Below are positions 34,837 through 45,829 of a stretch of DNA of 64,000 bases, in pieces. The DNA is from Persicaria tinctoria. Its lineage: Eukaryota; Streptophyta; Magnoliopsida; Caryophyllales; Polygonaceae. Where the stretch lies: positions 30,498,501-30,562,500 of the forward strand of contig JBANSL010000001.1 in assembly GCA_037127255.1 (NCBI GenBank), given 5' to 3'. The notes under the pieces are model-generated. The model ran no database searches and was not told the origin of the DNA. It saw nothing but the letters and a program-made list of their open reading frames with translations. The position numbers were made by a program, and so were the translations under genes. Numbering within the stretch: the first letter of the stretch is position 1; each line of letters begins with the position of its first letter.

Positions 34837-35167
34837 TAGTACGGAATATTGTCAGATATTTAACAACATGTAACTTTGATTTGATGAGATATTCCTCTTC
34901 AGGAAAATTAAAAATGATGTACTTAATCTTTAAACGACCTGGCTGTGGTGTGAATATTTCACAAAAATCGTTCAAAATAATGGATCGAAGTAGGCAAACT
35001 CTTAAACGTAATATAATGTGAGAGACGCCAAACCGGCCTCCCGTCAAGTCTCAAGTCCACCCTCCCTCACCCACTTCACCGGTTCACCTATCTAATTAAG
35101 TTGGAGCTGTTGACCCGTTCTCCTCATCCAACGGCTCATCTTTCAATCCCCCCACTAACCCCTACGC

Positions 35168-35173
35168 CACGTG
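35168..35173 (+). promoter_or_regulatory. G-box (CACGTG) upstream of phytocyanin
   Basis: CCACGTGTC lies 41 bp upstream of the TATA box. G-box/ABRE cores bind bZIP or bHLH factors in plants; whether it is used here is inference. Confidence 0.5.
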
Positions 35174-35208
35174 TCATCCATCCATTGCTTTACCAAATCA
35201 CCCCCTTC

Positions 35209-35216
35209 TATAAATA
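35209..35216 (+). promoter_or_regulatory. TATA box of phytocyanin gene
   Basis: TATAAATA sits 137 bp upstream of the ATG, leaving room for a 5' UTR of roughly 100 bp. Confidence 0.7.
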
Positions 35217-35352
35217 CCCCAATTAGTAGGTACTCTTACCACGCTTCCATCTAACAAAAAAACAAATCTCTCACTTAATTGGTCACTATTCATATACAGC
35301 AAACCAAACACGGCCTTAAATAGCTAGGGGACGACCTTGGGACACAAATACA

Positions 35353-36805
35353 ATGGCAGGAGTAATGAAGCAGAGCAAGGTTGGTCTTGGGGCCGTGTTA
35401 GCGGCGTGTTTGGCAGCATCGTTGATTCAGAGCTCGTTGGCGGCCGCCGCCTCCCACACGGTTGGAGGCAGCACTGGCTGGACTGTCCCTTCATCCTCTT
35501 CCTTCTACTCTTCATGGGCTTCCCAGCAGAAGTTCAGTGTTGGTGATTTTCTTGGTATGTACAGTAGTTTTTACCTACATTTATTTCCTAATTAATTTAC
35601 TCCTTTTTCTATGATATACCATATATGCAACAAACATTGCATACTAGCTCGATCAATTTGATCACTTATGTCGTAGCTTCCGAAGACTTTAGCTCTTTCA
35701 ATTGAAATCTACTCAACAATAACAGGTAAAGTGTCTACTAGGAATACAAGCAAAAAGCAAGTGAACTAACTTTAATTTATATAGGAAGTTAACTAATTAA
35801 GTTTCTTTTATCAATTTCAAAATAGGAAGAAAATAAAAAAAGGATCTAATTTTGTTCTATGAATTTTGTCTATCCATTTTAAAATAGGATCCCATGTTAC
35901 CAAGTTGGAAGGAATTTTCTAATAGAAATATATCAATCCTGAAAAAATAACATGACTGAAAATGGACAAATCTCAACATATATTATATAGTTGGTGTTAG
36001 GTAAGAAAATTAATTAAAGATCCTTAAAAGTAGAAAATCTCAAAAACTTTATGAAAATGCCGTATGAACTTTATCTGATGTAAAGTGAATTATACCACTT
36101 ACTTTGAAGGGGGAAAAACTTCAACCTAAAAGAGTCCTAATTTGAAATCAATAAGTGCCTTTCGAACTTATGTTAGACATAAATTAAAAATCTCAGTTAT
36201 TATGATTAACTTGTTTTCTGAAATAACAATATCTAAACTCCATATAAAAATATTTTGAAAATGATAAATTTAGTTTATTTAAGAGAATGCGGAAACTAAA
36301 TACACCATAAATTACTACGTTTATTGGGACGTGATGATTTGAGGTGTGCTAAATAATTAAAAATCGGTCTTTTTATCCTATGCCGTAAGAACTTAAATTG
36401 GAAAAAATTTCCTTATAAAAAAATTTATCGACCCTAGAAATCTAATTAAAAAAAATCTAATTTTGATTAAAAAATTTACCACGTGATTATTAAAAGAGGA
36501 TTTATAATGTATCTAGCATCACCTAATAGAATCTAACTTTACTATTAAAAGAGGATTTTTAATGTATCTAGCATCACCCTAATAGAATCTAACTTTACCT
36601 AGTCTTATAAAATACCACTTAAATAATAATATAAACATGCATGGATATTAATTAACATTCCAAACTAGACCAATCTAATTGAGCAGACGACAAGTCTACC
36701 GGTACAGTGCGGATCACATGCATGTAACAACACATTAATAAGTTAGAAGAAGCATCTTTAATTTGAAGTTGTTTTTTTTTTAAAAAAAAAAAGAGTAAAG
36801 GACCA

Positions 36806-36854
<49 letters not shown>

Positions 36855-37757
36855 CAGATATTTTATACACAAGCTTTAGGGTATACATTGTACACAAATA
36901 TTATTCGGTAAAATATAAAACATTATTCGATAAAATTTAAAGCATTATTCGGTGAAATATGAGTATTGTTTAGGGAAATGTGAAACATTATTCGGTCAAG
37001 TTTGAAACATTATTCACATAAATTATAAGTATTGTTTAGGGAATTAAGTTTTCTTTTATTTAAAATAGATGAATAAAAAAACTAAATATTATTCGGTAGA
37101 ATGTTAAAAATTATTTAGTGTAATTGAGACATTTTCATCTGAATCGAACGGAAAAAGAAAACATAATAATATTCGGTAGAATATTTTAAAATTTCACCAA
37201 ATAATATTTTACATTTTACCGAATAATATTTGTGTACAATTTACCTTAGTGTGTATATAATCGATAGAGTTTGCTTTTTGAAGGCAAGTATATATTTAAT
37301 TAACTGTAATATACTTGGGTGGGATGCAGTATTCAATTTCCAGAGCGGAGCACACACGGTGGCAGAGGTGTCAAAATCGGCCTACGATGCCTGCAGCAGC
37401 AGCAACCCCATCTCCTCCGCCTCCACCGGCCCCACCAATCTCACCATCAGCACCGCCGGCAACCACTACTACATCTGCACCATCCCCGGCCACTGCAGCA
37501 ACGGCCAGAAGCTGGCAATCACCGCCTCAAGAGGCAGCAGCTCTTCCGCCCCAACTCCCTCCGCTGCCGCCCCGACCCCGTCGTCCCCCTCCGGCAGCCC
37601 GGGCTTACCGCCCTCCCCCTCCACTTCCACCATCCCCTCGGCACTTTCGCCCGCAGGTGGCTCCGCCGCCGCCGCTCCCCCACCTAGCTCGGCCTCAGCT
37701 GCCGGAGCCGGGTTGGCGTTGCCCTTTATGATGATCGCTGCGGCTTTTTTGGGTTAG
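35353..37757 (+). CDS. Phytocyanin (blue copper protein, stellacyanin-type ligands), two exons
   Basis: Exons 35353-35554 and 37330-37757 (GT at 35555, AG at 37328-37329) give a 209-residue protein with no lesion. Residues 1-33 are a signal peptide. The cupredoxin domain begins SHTVGGSTGW. Copper ligands by family alignment are His76 (GAHTV), Cys117 and His122 (CTIPGHC) and Gln127 (NGQK); Cys89 and Cys123 should form the disulfide. Gln rather than Met is the stellacyanin-type axial ligand. A Pro/Ser/Ala-rich arabinogalactan-like stretch follows (about 132-190), then a hydrophobic tail (ALPFMMIAAAFLG) that suggests GPI anchoring at the plasma membrane. The intron sits at the usual phytocyanin position. 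Redox or cell-wall roles are general family knowledge. Confidence 0.95.
36810..36852. repeat. (TA)n microsatellite in phytocyanin intron
   Basis: A TA run of about 43 bp, directly upstream of the intronic MITE-like element. Confidence 0.95.
36864..37257. mobile_element. MITE-like inverted-repeat element in phytocyanin intron
   Basis: The left end reads TATACACAAGCTTTAGG and soon after TTGTACACAAATATTATTCG. The right end, reverse-complemented, reads TATACACACTAAGG and TTGTACACAAATATTATTCG, giving an inverted repeat of about 55 bp. The interior repeats ATTATTCGGTAAAAT and variants at least eight times. The right end lies about 70 bp before the exon 2 acceptor. The target duplication is ambiguous, so the superfamily is not assigned. 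Confidence 0.75.
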
Positions 37758-39000
37758 ATTATGATTGATCATCATGTGGTTATGAGTTTTGGGGAATTTG
37801 TTTAATCGATTTGATTCTTCTTTAATTTTGTGACTCGATCAGTTTCCTTTTTATTAATGGATTATGACCCGACAATAAAGTTTGTTACAATATGGGGTGT
37901 TGTTTTAAATAATTAACTTTGTTATTATGCTTGAGTAATTTAACATCACTTATTTGTGTTCGAATATGAGTGTAAGGAGATTCTTGTTATTAAAGTACAG
38001 GAAAACTAATTAAACTAGGCAAGTCATGCCCGTGCTACGCACGGGACATAAATATGCACAGAACATATAAGTTTTGATATTTTTAATATTATTTAACATG
38101 TTATTTTATGTTATATTGTTCCCTAATCTAAACTATATATGTGTCCATATATTCATCTATATGAACAAAGAAGAATCTGTGAGAAAGAAAACAATCTATT
38201 CCTAAAAACATCGATAAAAAAAAAATTGACGGTGAATGGGAGAAATCGACAAATATCAAAGCAGTTGACGAACGACCGTGATCGGAATCGAATTCAACAG
38301 ATGTTTCGAGGACGTTTCCATAATTCACCTTCCCCTCTTCGTCCTTAACCCTATATATAGTAGGATATTTTTATTATTAATTATATATTTTATTGTGATT
38401 AATTGTCTTTAAACTTGGTGATATATTTTTATCATTTGATTTACTATCCCATTAATTACCTAAACCGTTTACATTCGAGTTTTCAGCAACAGTTACATAA
38501 GAGAAACCGTTATGGCCTTTGACCTTCCTAATTAGTGAGATTAAAATAACAATAACAATACTGTATATGATAAGAAACGGTTATGACTTTGACCTTCCTA
38601 ATTCCCATCACATTTATCTTTAAGAAAATGTGCAATTTTAAACAAATAACATACTGGATTATTTTTTGTAAAAAGTGTGATTTAAAACAAATGATCATAC
38701 TCTATTTAGGGAATACAAACAAAAAAAATAAAAGAGGGATAAAATAAATATGATCATACTTTTTTAAAAAAAAACTTATAAAATATAACAAAAGTCTAAA
38801 TGATAAAATAAATATATCCAAAATAACATAGAAGTAAATTAAGTGTTTATATATAACAAATGACTCTTGAGCCATATTATATACTCCGTATTAGATATAA
38901 CAAAAGATGTAATTGCTAAGGTTCAAATTCCAGTCCCGGACTTTGTCCATAAACCATCTAAAGGTATGTTGCTTTCGATGTCTATTAGGGACATCGGTTA
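37758..39000. other. Phytocyanin 3' flank and intergenic sequence
   Basis: A likely polyadenylation signal AATAAAG lies at about 37874. A hairpin, CCCGTGCTACGCACGGG, lies at about 38028-38044, a motif often seen in plant repeats. A degenerate direct repeat containing GAAACxGTTATG and TTTGACCTTCCTAATT occurs at about 38504-38535 and 38573-38603. No gene was found. Confidence 0.5.
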
Positions 39001-39149
39001 GTCTAAAGAGGATCTAACTTATCTTGCTTATAATTGTGGTAGTACTGTCTTCTTCCTTAGGAACATGGTATGGATTGTGATATTGTAGCAGTAGAAGCTC
39101 CCTGATGTTGAATTTAACATAGAGCTTATTTAAATTGAATTTTGTATTT

Positions 39150-40151
39150 GATGATGTATTGATTAATAACAACCGTCCCAATCCATAAATCAAATATATC
39201 TTCCAAGTCATTTCTATTACAGAAAAACCTATCTACCCACAGCAAGTCACCGGGCATCAGAATCCAGTCCCAACCAAACAGGATGACGTCCAGCAACTGG
39301 AAATCAATCCAACCATCCAAGAAGCCTGTCGTAAGAATCAAGTCCATTATGTTGTTGAAGAATGGTAGTCTCTGATTAGGAGTCACATATAGAGGAAGCA
39401 TAGTGCGGAGTGCTATCACTTCGCTGAATGGAGTCCAGTGCAACCGAAGCAATCGTTACATTTCGTATTCTCACTCTCACCCCGAAAGTCCCTGTGTCCA
39501 CACTGTAATCCAGACCGATCCGATCATCATCCTCGGGTAAGGCTTCAAGTAAAGCTTGGTGATCTCCGACATCATACTTGTGAGCATAAGCTTGTGAGCC
39601 AGGTTCCAATTATCATTACAGTGACCTCCGACATCATACTTGATGTACTCTTCTAGCTCTTTCTTCAGCAACACTGCCCTATCGTGTTGAACACACTTCC
39701 CATCCTGTATATGCTTGTCTTCCGATCTCTGTTCGCTTTAGGCGTGATGTAGTACCTCCTCGCTTACAGCTGTTGATCAGCGGCTCCTCCTTGAAACTCG
39801 TATTCCGTACCCCTTTCAGGATAGGAAACCTTATCTGCCTGAAAGTGATATGAGCTTCATATAGAGGCTGAATAACCTCCTTTTCCAAGTAAACCTTCAA
39901 CTCCGATCTTCAAATATCTGCATTGTCTAGGCGATCTCTATCCTTCTCCATGTCTTGTATTGCGGACTCTATAGCTTCTTTTGCAGGCTCTTCGTCTTCT
40001 CAAGCACTTTAGCTACGTTCTGATAATGCCTTGGCATCAAATCCTTCATAAGCATCCTCCATAGGCAGACGTTGATAGGCGTCTTCACTGCGTAAATAGA
40101 ACCAGTAGAGGAGATTCCAAGTAAGCTACAAACGCTTAGAGTGATCACCAT
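39150..40151 (-). pseudogene. Decayed SAM-dependent methyltransferase-like pseudogene
   Basis: Three minus-strand frames must be combined. In order they give an N-terminal hydrophobic segment (40151-39969); EEPLINS with a Lys/Arg-rich tract (about 39800); ELEEYIKYDVGGHCNDNWNL (about 39660-39600); RIGLDYSVDTGTFGVRVR, a SAM-binding glycine motif (about 39520-39460); LRTMLPLYVTPNQRLPFFNN; TTGFLDGWIDFQLL; and DLLWVDRFFCNRNDLED. This order matches the plant At1g29790-like methyltransferases as I recall them. The region between the NDNWNL and RIGLDYS motifs is mostly missing, and frameshifts are frequent. No introns are visible, so it may be a retrocopy or a copy of a single-exon gene. Confidence 0.55.
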
Positions 40152-41500
40152 CCCTCCAACAGATTGATTTAAAACACAAACCCTGAAACCCCAAATTCAT
40201 TTTTCAAATCTCAAGTCTCATACCCTAATTTAACAATTCCAACAAAATCAATTTAACATTTCAACAAAATCAATTCAATAAGTTCAATAACGTGTATTAA
40301 CATTCATCAATCTCGAATTAATTGAATTATTGACAGAAGATCAAACCTAAAAGAGGAGAAACTTACAATTAGGTCTCGCGGTGTTCCCCTTCGCCTCCAG
40401 CAACAGCAGCGAAGCCATGGGCAATAGCGGCGCCGACGCAGCAGCACAGCAGCCCTCGCCCAGAGCAACCCTCGCACTTCGCCTGTTGCCCTACTCTTTT
40501 GGTCTCGACAGTGCTGCTTCGCTCGCCCACATTCGACCTTGAATCTGAAAAACTTACATATGCAGAACCCCCGTATATATGAAGAAGGAAGAAACCATCG
40601 GTCATGAAACGGTTCTGTGAATTAATTTGAATGTAAACGCCTAATTTTCAACGTTGAATTGACACCAACAGACTATACAGTACACAAAGAAGGGGGATGA
40701 CAACATTATACAATAAATGGCTAATTTGTCATCAATTCTAAATAATATTAAATTATTAAATTATAAGTAATTTTTTAGGTAATAAGATGAATAATGGCAC
40801 TCATTTATGAAGGGCTCAACACACCTCAAGAGTCAAGATATTATTATGCATAAAAAAGATCAATTAAGTTTTTAAATAAAAAAACTTTTCTTGTTATTAT
40901 TATTATTATAGGGTCATTATGGTTGAGAGTCATTAAGGACTCTAAGGACACAATTTTTATAGGTTTATAGATTATCCCACGTTTAGGGTATGGTTTAAAA
41001 TACCACCACCTTTAAAGTTTTTGGTCCCATATTGAATTGGTGTGGATTCAAGGAGGTTGATTGAGATTCAAGGAGCAGTTGTTAGACTAGGTTTAAGGTT
41101 GATTTTTTCATCTATAAAAATGAAAATAAGTTGTTGGATATGAACCCAGCCCACTCTTTATTTCTTTCCTCTATTTAATAAAACTCAATTTTAGTGTTAA
41201 TTTGTAAAAAGACGTCCACGTAGGCTGCTTTGTCAAAAAAAAGTCCACGTAGGCTGTCTTGTTCGCATTTTTTACCTTTGTCAAAACCTGTGGTAATATA
41301 TTACCACTATCCTCAAAGATCGGGATATTTTTTATTAAATTTGAAAGGTGAGAATATATTTTTACCATCCCAAAAGTGAGGGTATTTTAATTAGATTTCC
41401 CTTAAAGGATGACCTTGTCAGGAAGGGTTTCACAAAATTTGATCCATAAGGGCTATAGATAATATCTTAAAACGGCTATTGACAAGACGATTTACGCTAA
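40152..41500. other. Intergenic sequence, no gene seen
   Basis: Includes a GC-rich stretch (40370-40560) directly upstream of the methyltransferase-like pseudogene, possibly its old 5' exon or UTR. Two nearby copies of GTCCACGTAGGCTG occur at 41214 and 41241. No supported coding region. Confidence 0.5.
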
Positions 41501-41940
41501 ATTGCACACAAGTCCTAAATTACACACGGGCCCTACAAACCATTGCGGCGTTGTCGTTCTTCAATCTCCACCAACAATGGCAGATTCGATCAAATTGAGT
41601 TTGAAGAGGAGCCAATACTTCGGTGAAATATACTCTCTCCTTCCTCTCGCTCCTTTCCTACTTCTATCCTCCTTTTTATCTCCTTGCCTCGTGCGCAGTT
41701 GGTGTTGTTTTCGATTTGGGTGTTCGAACTGAATTGGGGTTGTTTTTTCGGGGTGTGGGTGCTTGAATGGTGGTGCTGAGGCACAATGGAGGATCGATAC
41801 GACTGGATGAGAAGATTATGGAGCGTCGATGCTGCTGGATGAGGCAACTCCATAACCTCCACCACTAGAGCAGCCAAACCCCACCCTCAACAACCAGCAA
41901 CGAGGGAACATGGTGACCTCGTCAGCCCTTAATTAGTAAG

Positions 41941-42038
41941 GGTCCTTCATCCCCTCGACATCTCTCACTAACGGTCCTTCATCCCCTCGACATATCTCAC
42001 TAACTAGTCCTTCATTACATCGGCATCTCTCACCGAGG
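41941..42038. repeat. Three 32-bp tandem repeats
   Basis: The unit GGTCCTTCATCCCCTCGACA plus TCTCTCACTAAC occurs at 41941-41972 and 41973-42004 (one mismatch) and in degenerate form at 42005-42038. Confidence 0.9.
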
Positions 42039-42102
42039 GTTCTCCATGAGAAAATGAGAAAACAAATGCCATTAAAAGTACACGATAGCATCCATTTCTC
42101 AT

Positions 42103-42237
42103 TTGTTAGAATATGGGGCGTTGTTTTAAAAAATCAACTTTGTTATTATTCTCGAGTAATTTATAACATCACATTTCTATGTTCGAATATGAATGTGAGG
42201 AGATTCTTATTATTAGGAGTTCTTATTATTAAAGTAT
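42103..42237. repeat. Duplicate of phytocyanin 3' flank
   Basis: The segment AATATGGGGCGTTGTTTTAA through GGAGATTCTTATTATTA matches 37890-37998 just downstream of the phytocyanin gene, with about 90 percent identity by eye. A copia LTR starts directly after it. Confidence 0.8.
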
Positions 42238-43636
42238 TGTTGGGCCAAGTGGCTCATGAAGAGTCCATCCCAAGTTTGTTTTGATAATTAATGTTTATAG
42301 TAATTGTCTAACAAACGAAAATAAGCAACAAGGGTTGCTTTTAGGAAGCATGAGTTCCGCCATCACCAAAAGAAAGAGGAAAGAGAAAAGAAAGAGGATG
42401 GAGATTGAAGAGGAAAGATATAAGATTTGAGCGGGTGTTTCGTCTCTTGATCCGGTAATCCGTCTCATTCCTTCGGCAAGTCAACAACGGGCGTTTGTTG
42501 ATAGGTATTTTCTCTTCCTGAAAATCTAATATGATTACAAGTGTTTAGCTAAGTTTTGGAGAGGAATCCATTCTAGATTCAGGTTGTATTTAGATTGGTA
42601 TTTGAGATCTCCATGTTTGTTTGTCTCAGCATGAGACTAGATTATTAAACACTTGTACTGGTTTATTGATTAGTGGATGGGTTGCTCTAGCGGGCGGAAG
42701 GTGGGTTTTTTAATCCTCTAGTTTTAGAGGGTTTTTTCCACGTAAATCTGGTGTCGATATTTGTGCTTTTATATATGTTTGTGGTTGCTTGGTTGTTTGG
42801 TTACTGGATTGGATATTATCGTTTGGTCATTGGTGTGCTGGCTGATTGTTGTCGGCTCTCTTATAACCCGAATTCGCTTCCGGGTGTGGCTGGAAAGTTG
42901 TTTCTAGCCCAATAAATGGTATCAGAGCCCTTGACTGATCTTTGGTTGTGTTGTTTTTTGGGTAATAAGAGTAGAGATGTCGAAAAAGACTGAGGAATTT
43001 GCGAGTACAATGATAAAGTTAACGGCTTCAAATTTCTCTATTTGGAAGACGAAGATGGAGGATGTTTAATTTGTATTGCAAAGACTTGTTTGATCCGGTT
43101 GAGTTGGGATCGACAAAGCCAACTGAGACATCTGATAATGATTGGAAGAAACTGCACAGGAAGGTGGTTGGAACCATCAGAAAGTGGGTGGATAATAGTG
43201 TTTATCACCACATAAGCACCGAGACAAATGGACAGGTATTGTGGAAAAAATTGGAGGATATGTATGAAAGGAAGTCAGCCTAGAGTAAAGCTTTTGTGAT
43301 AAGAAAGCCGGTGAATCTCAAGTACAGAGATGAAAAGCCTATTGTAGAGCATCTGAGTGAGTTTCAAGAATTAGTGAATTAGTTTAACACCATGAAGTTA
43401 GTCCTTGATGATGAGTTGCAAGAGTTGTTGCTCTTGAGCTCTTTGCCTGATAGTTGGGAGACTCTAATGGTGTCGATTAACAACTCTGTCGTGGGTGGGG
43501 TTGTGTCCTTATCTGCAGTGAAGGATAGTCTTTACAATGAGGAGACTAGGAGGAAGAATATGGGGACGAATTTGTCATATGCTCTCATGACAGTTTTAGG
43601 TAGCAGGTCTAGAGGGAGATCTCAGACTAGGGGGTT
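42238..43636 (+). mobile_element. Truncated Ty1/copia retrotransposon (5' LTR and gag)
   Basis: A 5' LTR runs from TGTTGGGCC (42238) to about 42914, followed by the initiator-tRNA-Met primer site TGGTATCAGAGCCC (42917-42930). A gag-like frame follows from ATG at 42978 (MSKKTEEFASTMIKL, FSIWKTKMED), continuing after a frameshift at about 43070 through 43655 with a UBN2-type core (WKKLEDMY, KYRDEKPIVEHLSEFQ, LLSSLPDSWE). In-frame TAG codons occur near 43280 and 43380. Protease, integrase and reverse transcriptase are missing because unrelated LTR sequence begins at about 43637. Confidence 0.88.
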
Positions 43637-43900
43637 TAACGAACGGATTTTTTAGTTTCTAAAAAGGGAAAGTTTTGAAAAACCGTCCTCGAACAAACTC
43701 AATTTTTAGAATTTTTTCAACATATCACGACATGTTTTAAGATTTGACGGATTTTAAATCCTGGTCGCTTGTTTTCGATTTCGGGAAATTCGGATGTCCT
43801 TGGAAATGGATTTAGGAATTGGGTCGGATTTTGGGAATGTCGGGTGTCGGGATTTAAGGTCGGAAGAGCGGAATCACCCACACTCCCTCTCTCTCCCTCA

Positions 43901-43959
<59 letters not shown>

Positions 43960-45829
43960 AATGGTTTTGTCTTCTTGTGAGTTAAACCCTAGGGAGCCAC
44001 TATATAATGCTCCAATCCCTAAGAGGATCCTCACTTTCACTCTTCCATCAAATGAGCCCCCAAAACCTGATTCCCACACTCCTAAGAAGATCCCACTCTT
44101 CTCTAAAAAACCCTAAGCCAAGAACCGTCACTTTCCTCCTCTTGGATCCAAATCTCCCAACTCTCTCTCTCTCCTCCTTTTTTGGTTCTCTGAGCCAAGA
44201 TACCTCAAATCCCCCCGCCCCCCCCCCCCCCCAAGAAGTCTCAATCTCACAAAAACAACCACGAAATCGAGTTTGGAAGGCCAAATCCGATCGAAAACCC
44301 GGATCTAGGGAGCAACTCATGGCCATGACCCCCTTGTCTCGCCGCCGCGACCAAGAACCCTGCAACTGGTGTTCTTCCTCACGGTAGCGACGTTCTTCCT
44401 CGCCGTCGCGACTCCGAGTCCAAAAGCTCCGTCTTCGTGGTAAATCGTGTCCTTTTCCTTCGTTTATTATCCTTTCTCGAATCCGTTTCTCGTCTTGTGT
44501 TCCTGACTTCCTTCTCTACCTTCCAAGGTCAATAAATCCTAGATCCATCGTGGTTTGGTGAGGATTCGAGCCTCTTTTCTCATGTTTCTCAATTTTGTGC
44601 AAAGGTAATTAAACTCTCCCTCCTTTGGATCTTTTGATTTAGAGGTTGTTTCTCAATAAAATTACTCTTTTATCTCACATCCAACCTTCCTAGGCTTTGT
44701 CGTAGCAAGGGAACGTCAGATCTAAGCTTCTAAGGCCTCATTCTCTCAAGATTTTTGCAAGCATTTAAGAGGCTAGGTAATCCCTCTTCCGCTCTCCCCT
44801 CTAGGCATGTTTGGAGTCGTTTTTGTGTTGGTTGCATGTTATTTTGATTTAGAAAGGTTTTTAAATAAATTTGAACAAAAATGGGTTTGAAACGAGCGAG
44901 AACAAGCAAGAATGGACAAACCCACGTTCGTACTCGCGGTGGCGACCATGGTTTCTATACCGCGAGTCAGAACCCAGGCCAGAGGTTGAAGACAACCTCT
45001 CCGGGTCGCGACCACGACTCTCGCGGCCGCGAGTCACAGCAGTGAGAGGTCTCTTGCGGGACAGTCTCTCGTGGCCGCGACCACGGCCCTCGCGGCCACG
45101 AGTCACAGCCAGCGAGAGAATTCTCGCGGTGGGGATCTGGAGGATGTCGCGGCCGCGACTTGCCCTCTCGCGACCGCGACATGCGCCCAGTAGCTTAGCC
45201 GAGCCCCTCACCCTATGCTATGGACTTACCTTGTCGATTCTTGATCCGATTCTTGTGGGAGTATTTTAAATGGGGATATTTTGAGAAATGAGTTTTGAAA
45301 TATTATTTTAATATTCAATGTTAAAGAAGGGGATTTGACAGAACTTGAACTATTTGATCTTGAGCTTGAAGTTATGTTATAAAGTGTTATTTCAAATGTC
45401 GGGATTCTTGGTCTTGGTTTGATGATGTTAGTTTTGGGAAGGAAGTTTGGAATATATGGTTGGTACGATTTTACCAATGGGTTCGATGAGAAGTAAATGA
45501 TTTTGGTTGAGGTTGATCATAGCGGAAAGGTTTTGGAAAATGATTTTACTATCGATTGGTTTTGAGGATGTTGAACACTTGGGCTATGTGTGTATGAATG
45601 TTGGTTCAGTAGCTTATGGCATTGGCAGGATTATAGGTGTTTATTGCTTTCAGGCCCGCTTTTGGATTAGCTTTTGGACTTCGCTTACGTTATACTGTTG
45701 TTCTGCACCTCTAGGTAAGTATCCTACGGGACTTACTTAGCAACCTGGACCTCGAGAGGATACCACTTAGCAGGAGAAAACATCACGAAAATCATGAAGT
45801 TAAGCATGCTATGGTTTAGTGGTCATAAA
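43637..45829 (+). mobile_element. Gypsy-type LTR remnant with GC-rich palindrome cluster
   Basis: Begins with a TTAACGAACGGATTTTTTAG stretch resembling plant gypsy LTR starts. Positions 45530-45720 match 61935-62140 of the right-hand gypsy LTR (AGCTTATGG, CTGCTGTTCTGCA-like and CTAGGTAAGT/CAGGTAAGT blocks), but with much divergence. It contains a (CT)n run (about 43905-43955), a poly-C run (44219-44231) and a cluster of CTCGCGGCCGCGAG-type palindromes (44990-45185). It is cut at 45830 by a copia insertion. No coding capacity is supported. Confidence 0.6.

Noticed and set aside
37315..37731. Pro-rich overlapping frames in phytocyanin exon 2
   Set aside because: They are out-of-frame readings of the GC-rich exon; the spliced phytocyanin frame explains the region.
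41578..41732. Short frame starting MADSIKLSLKRSQYFGE
   Set aside because: A possible first exon, but no downstream exon or family could be recognised, so it is not listed as a gene.
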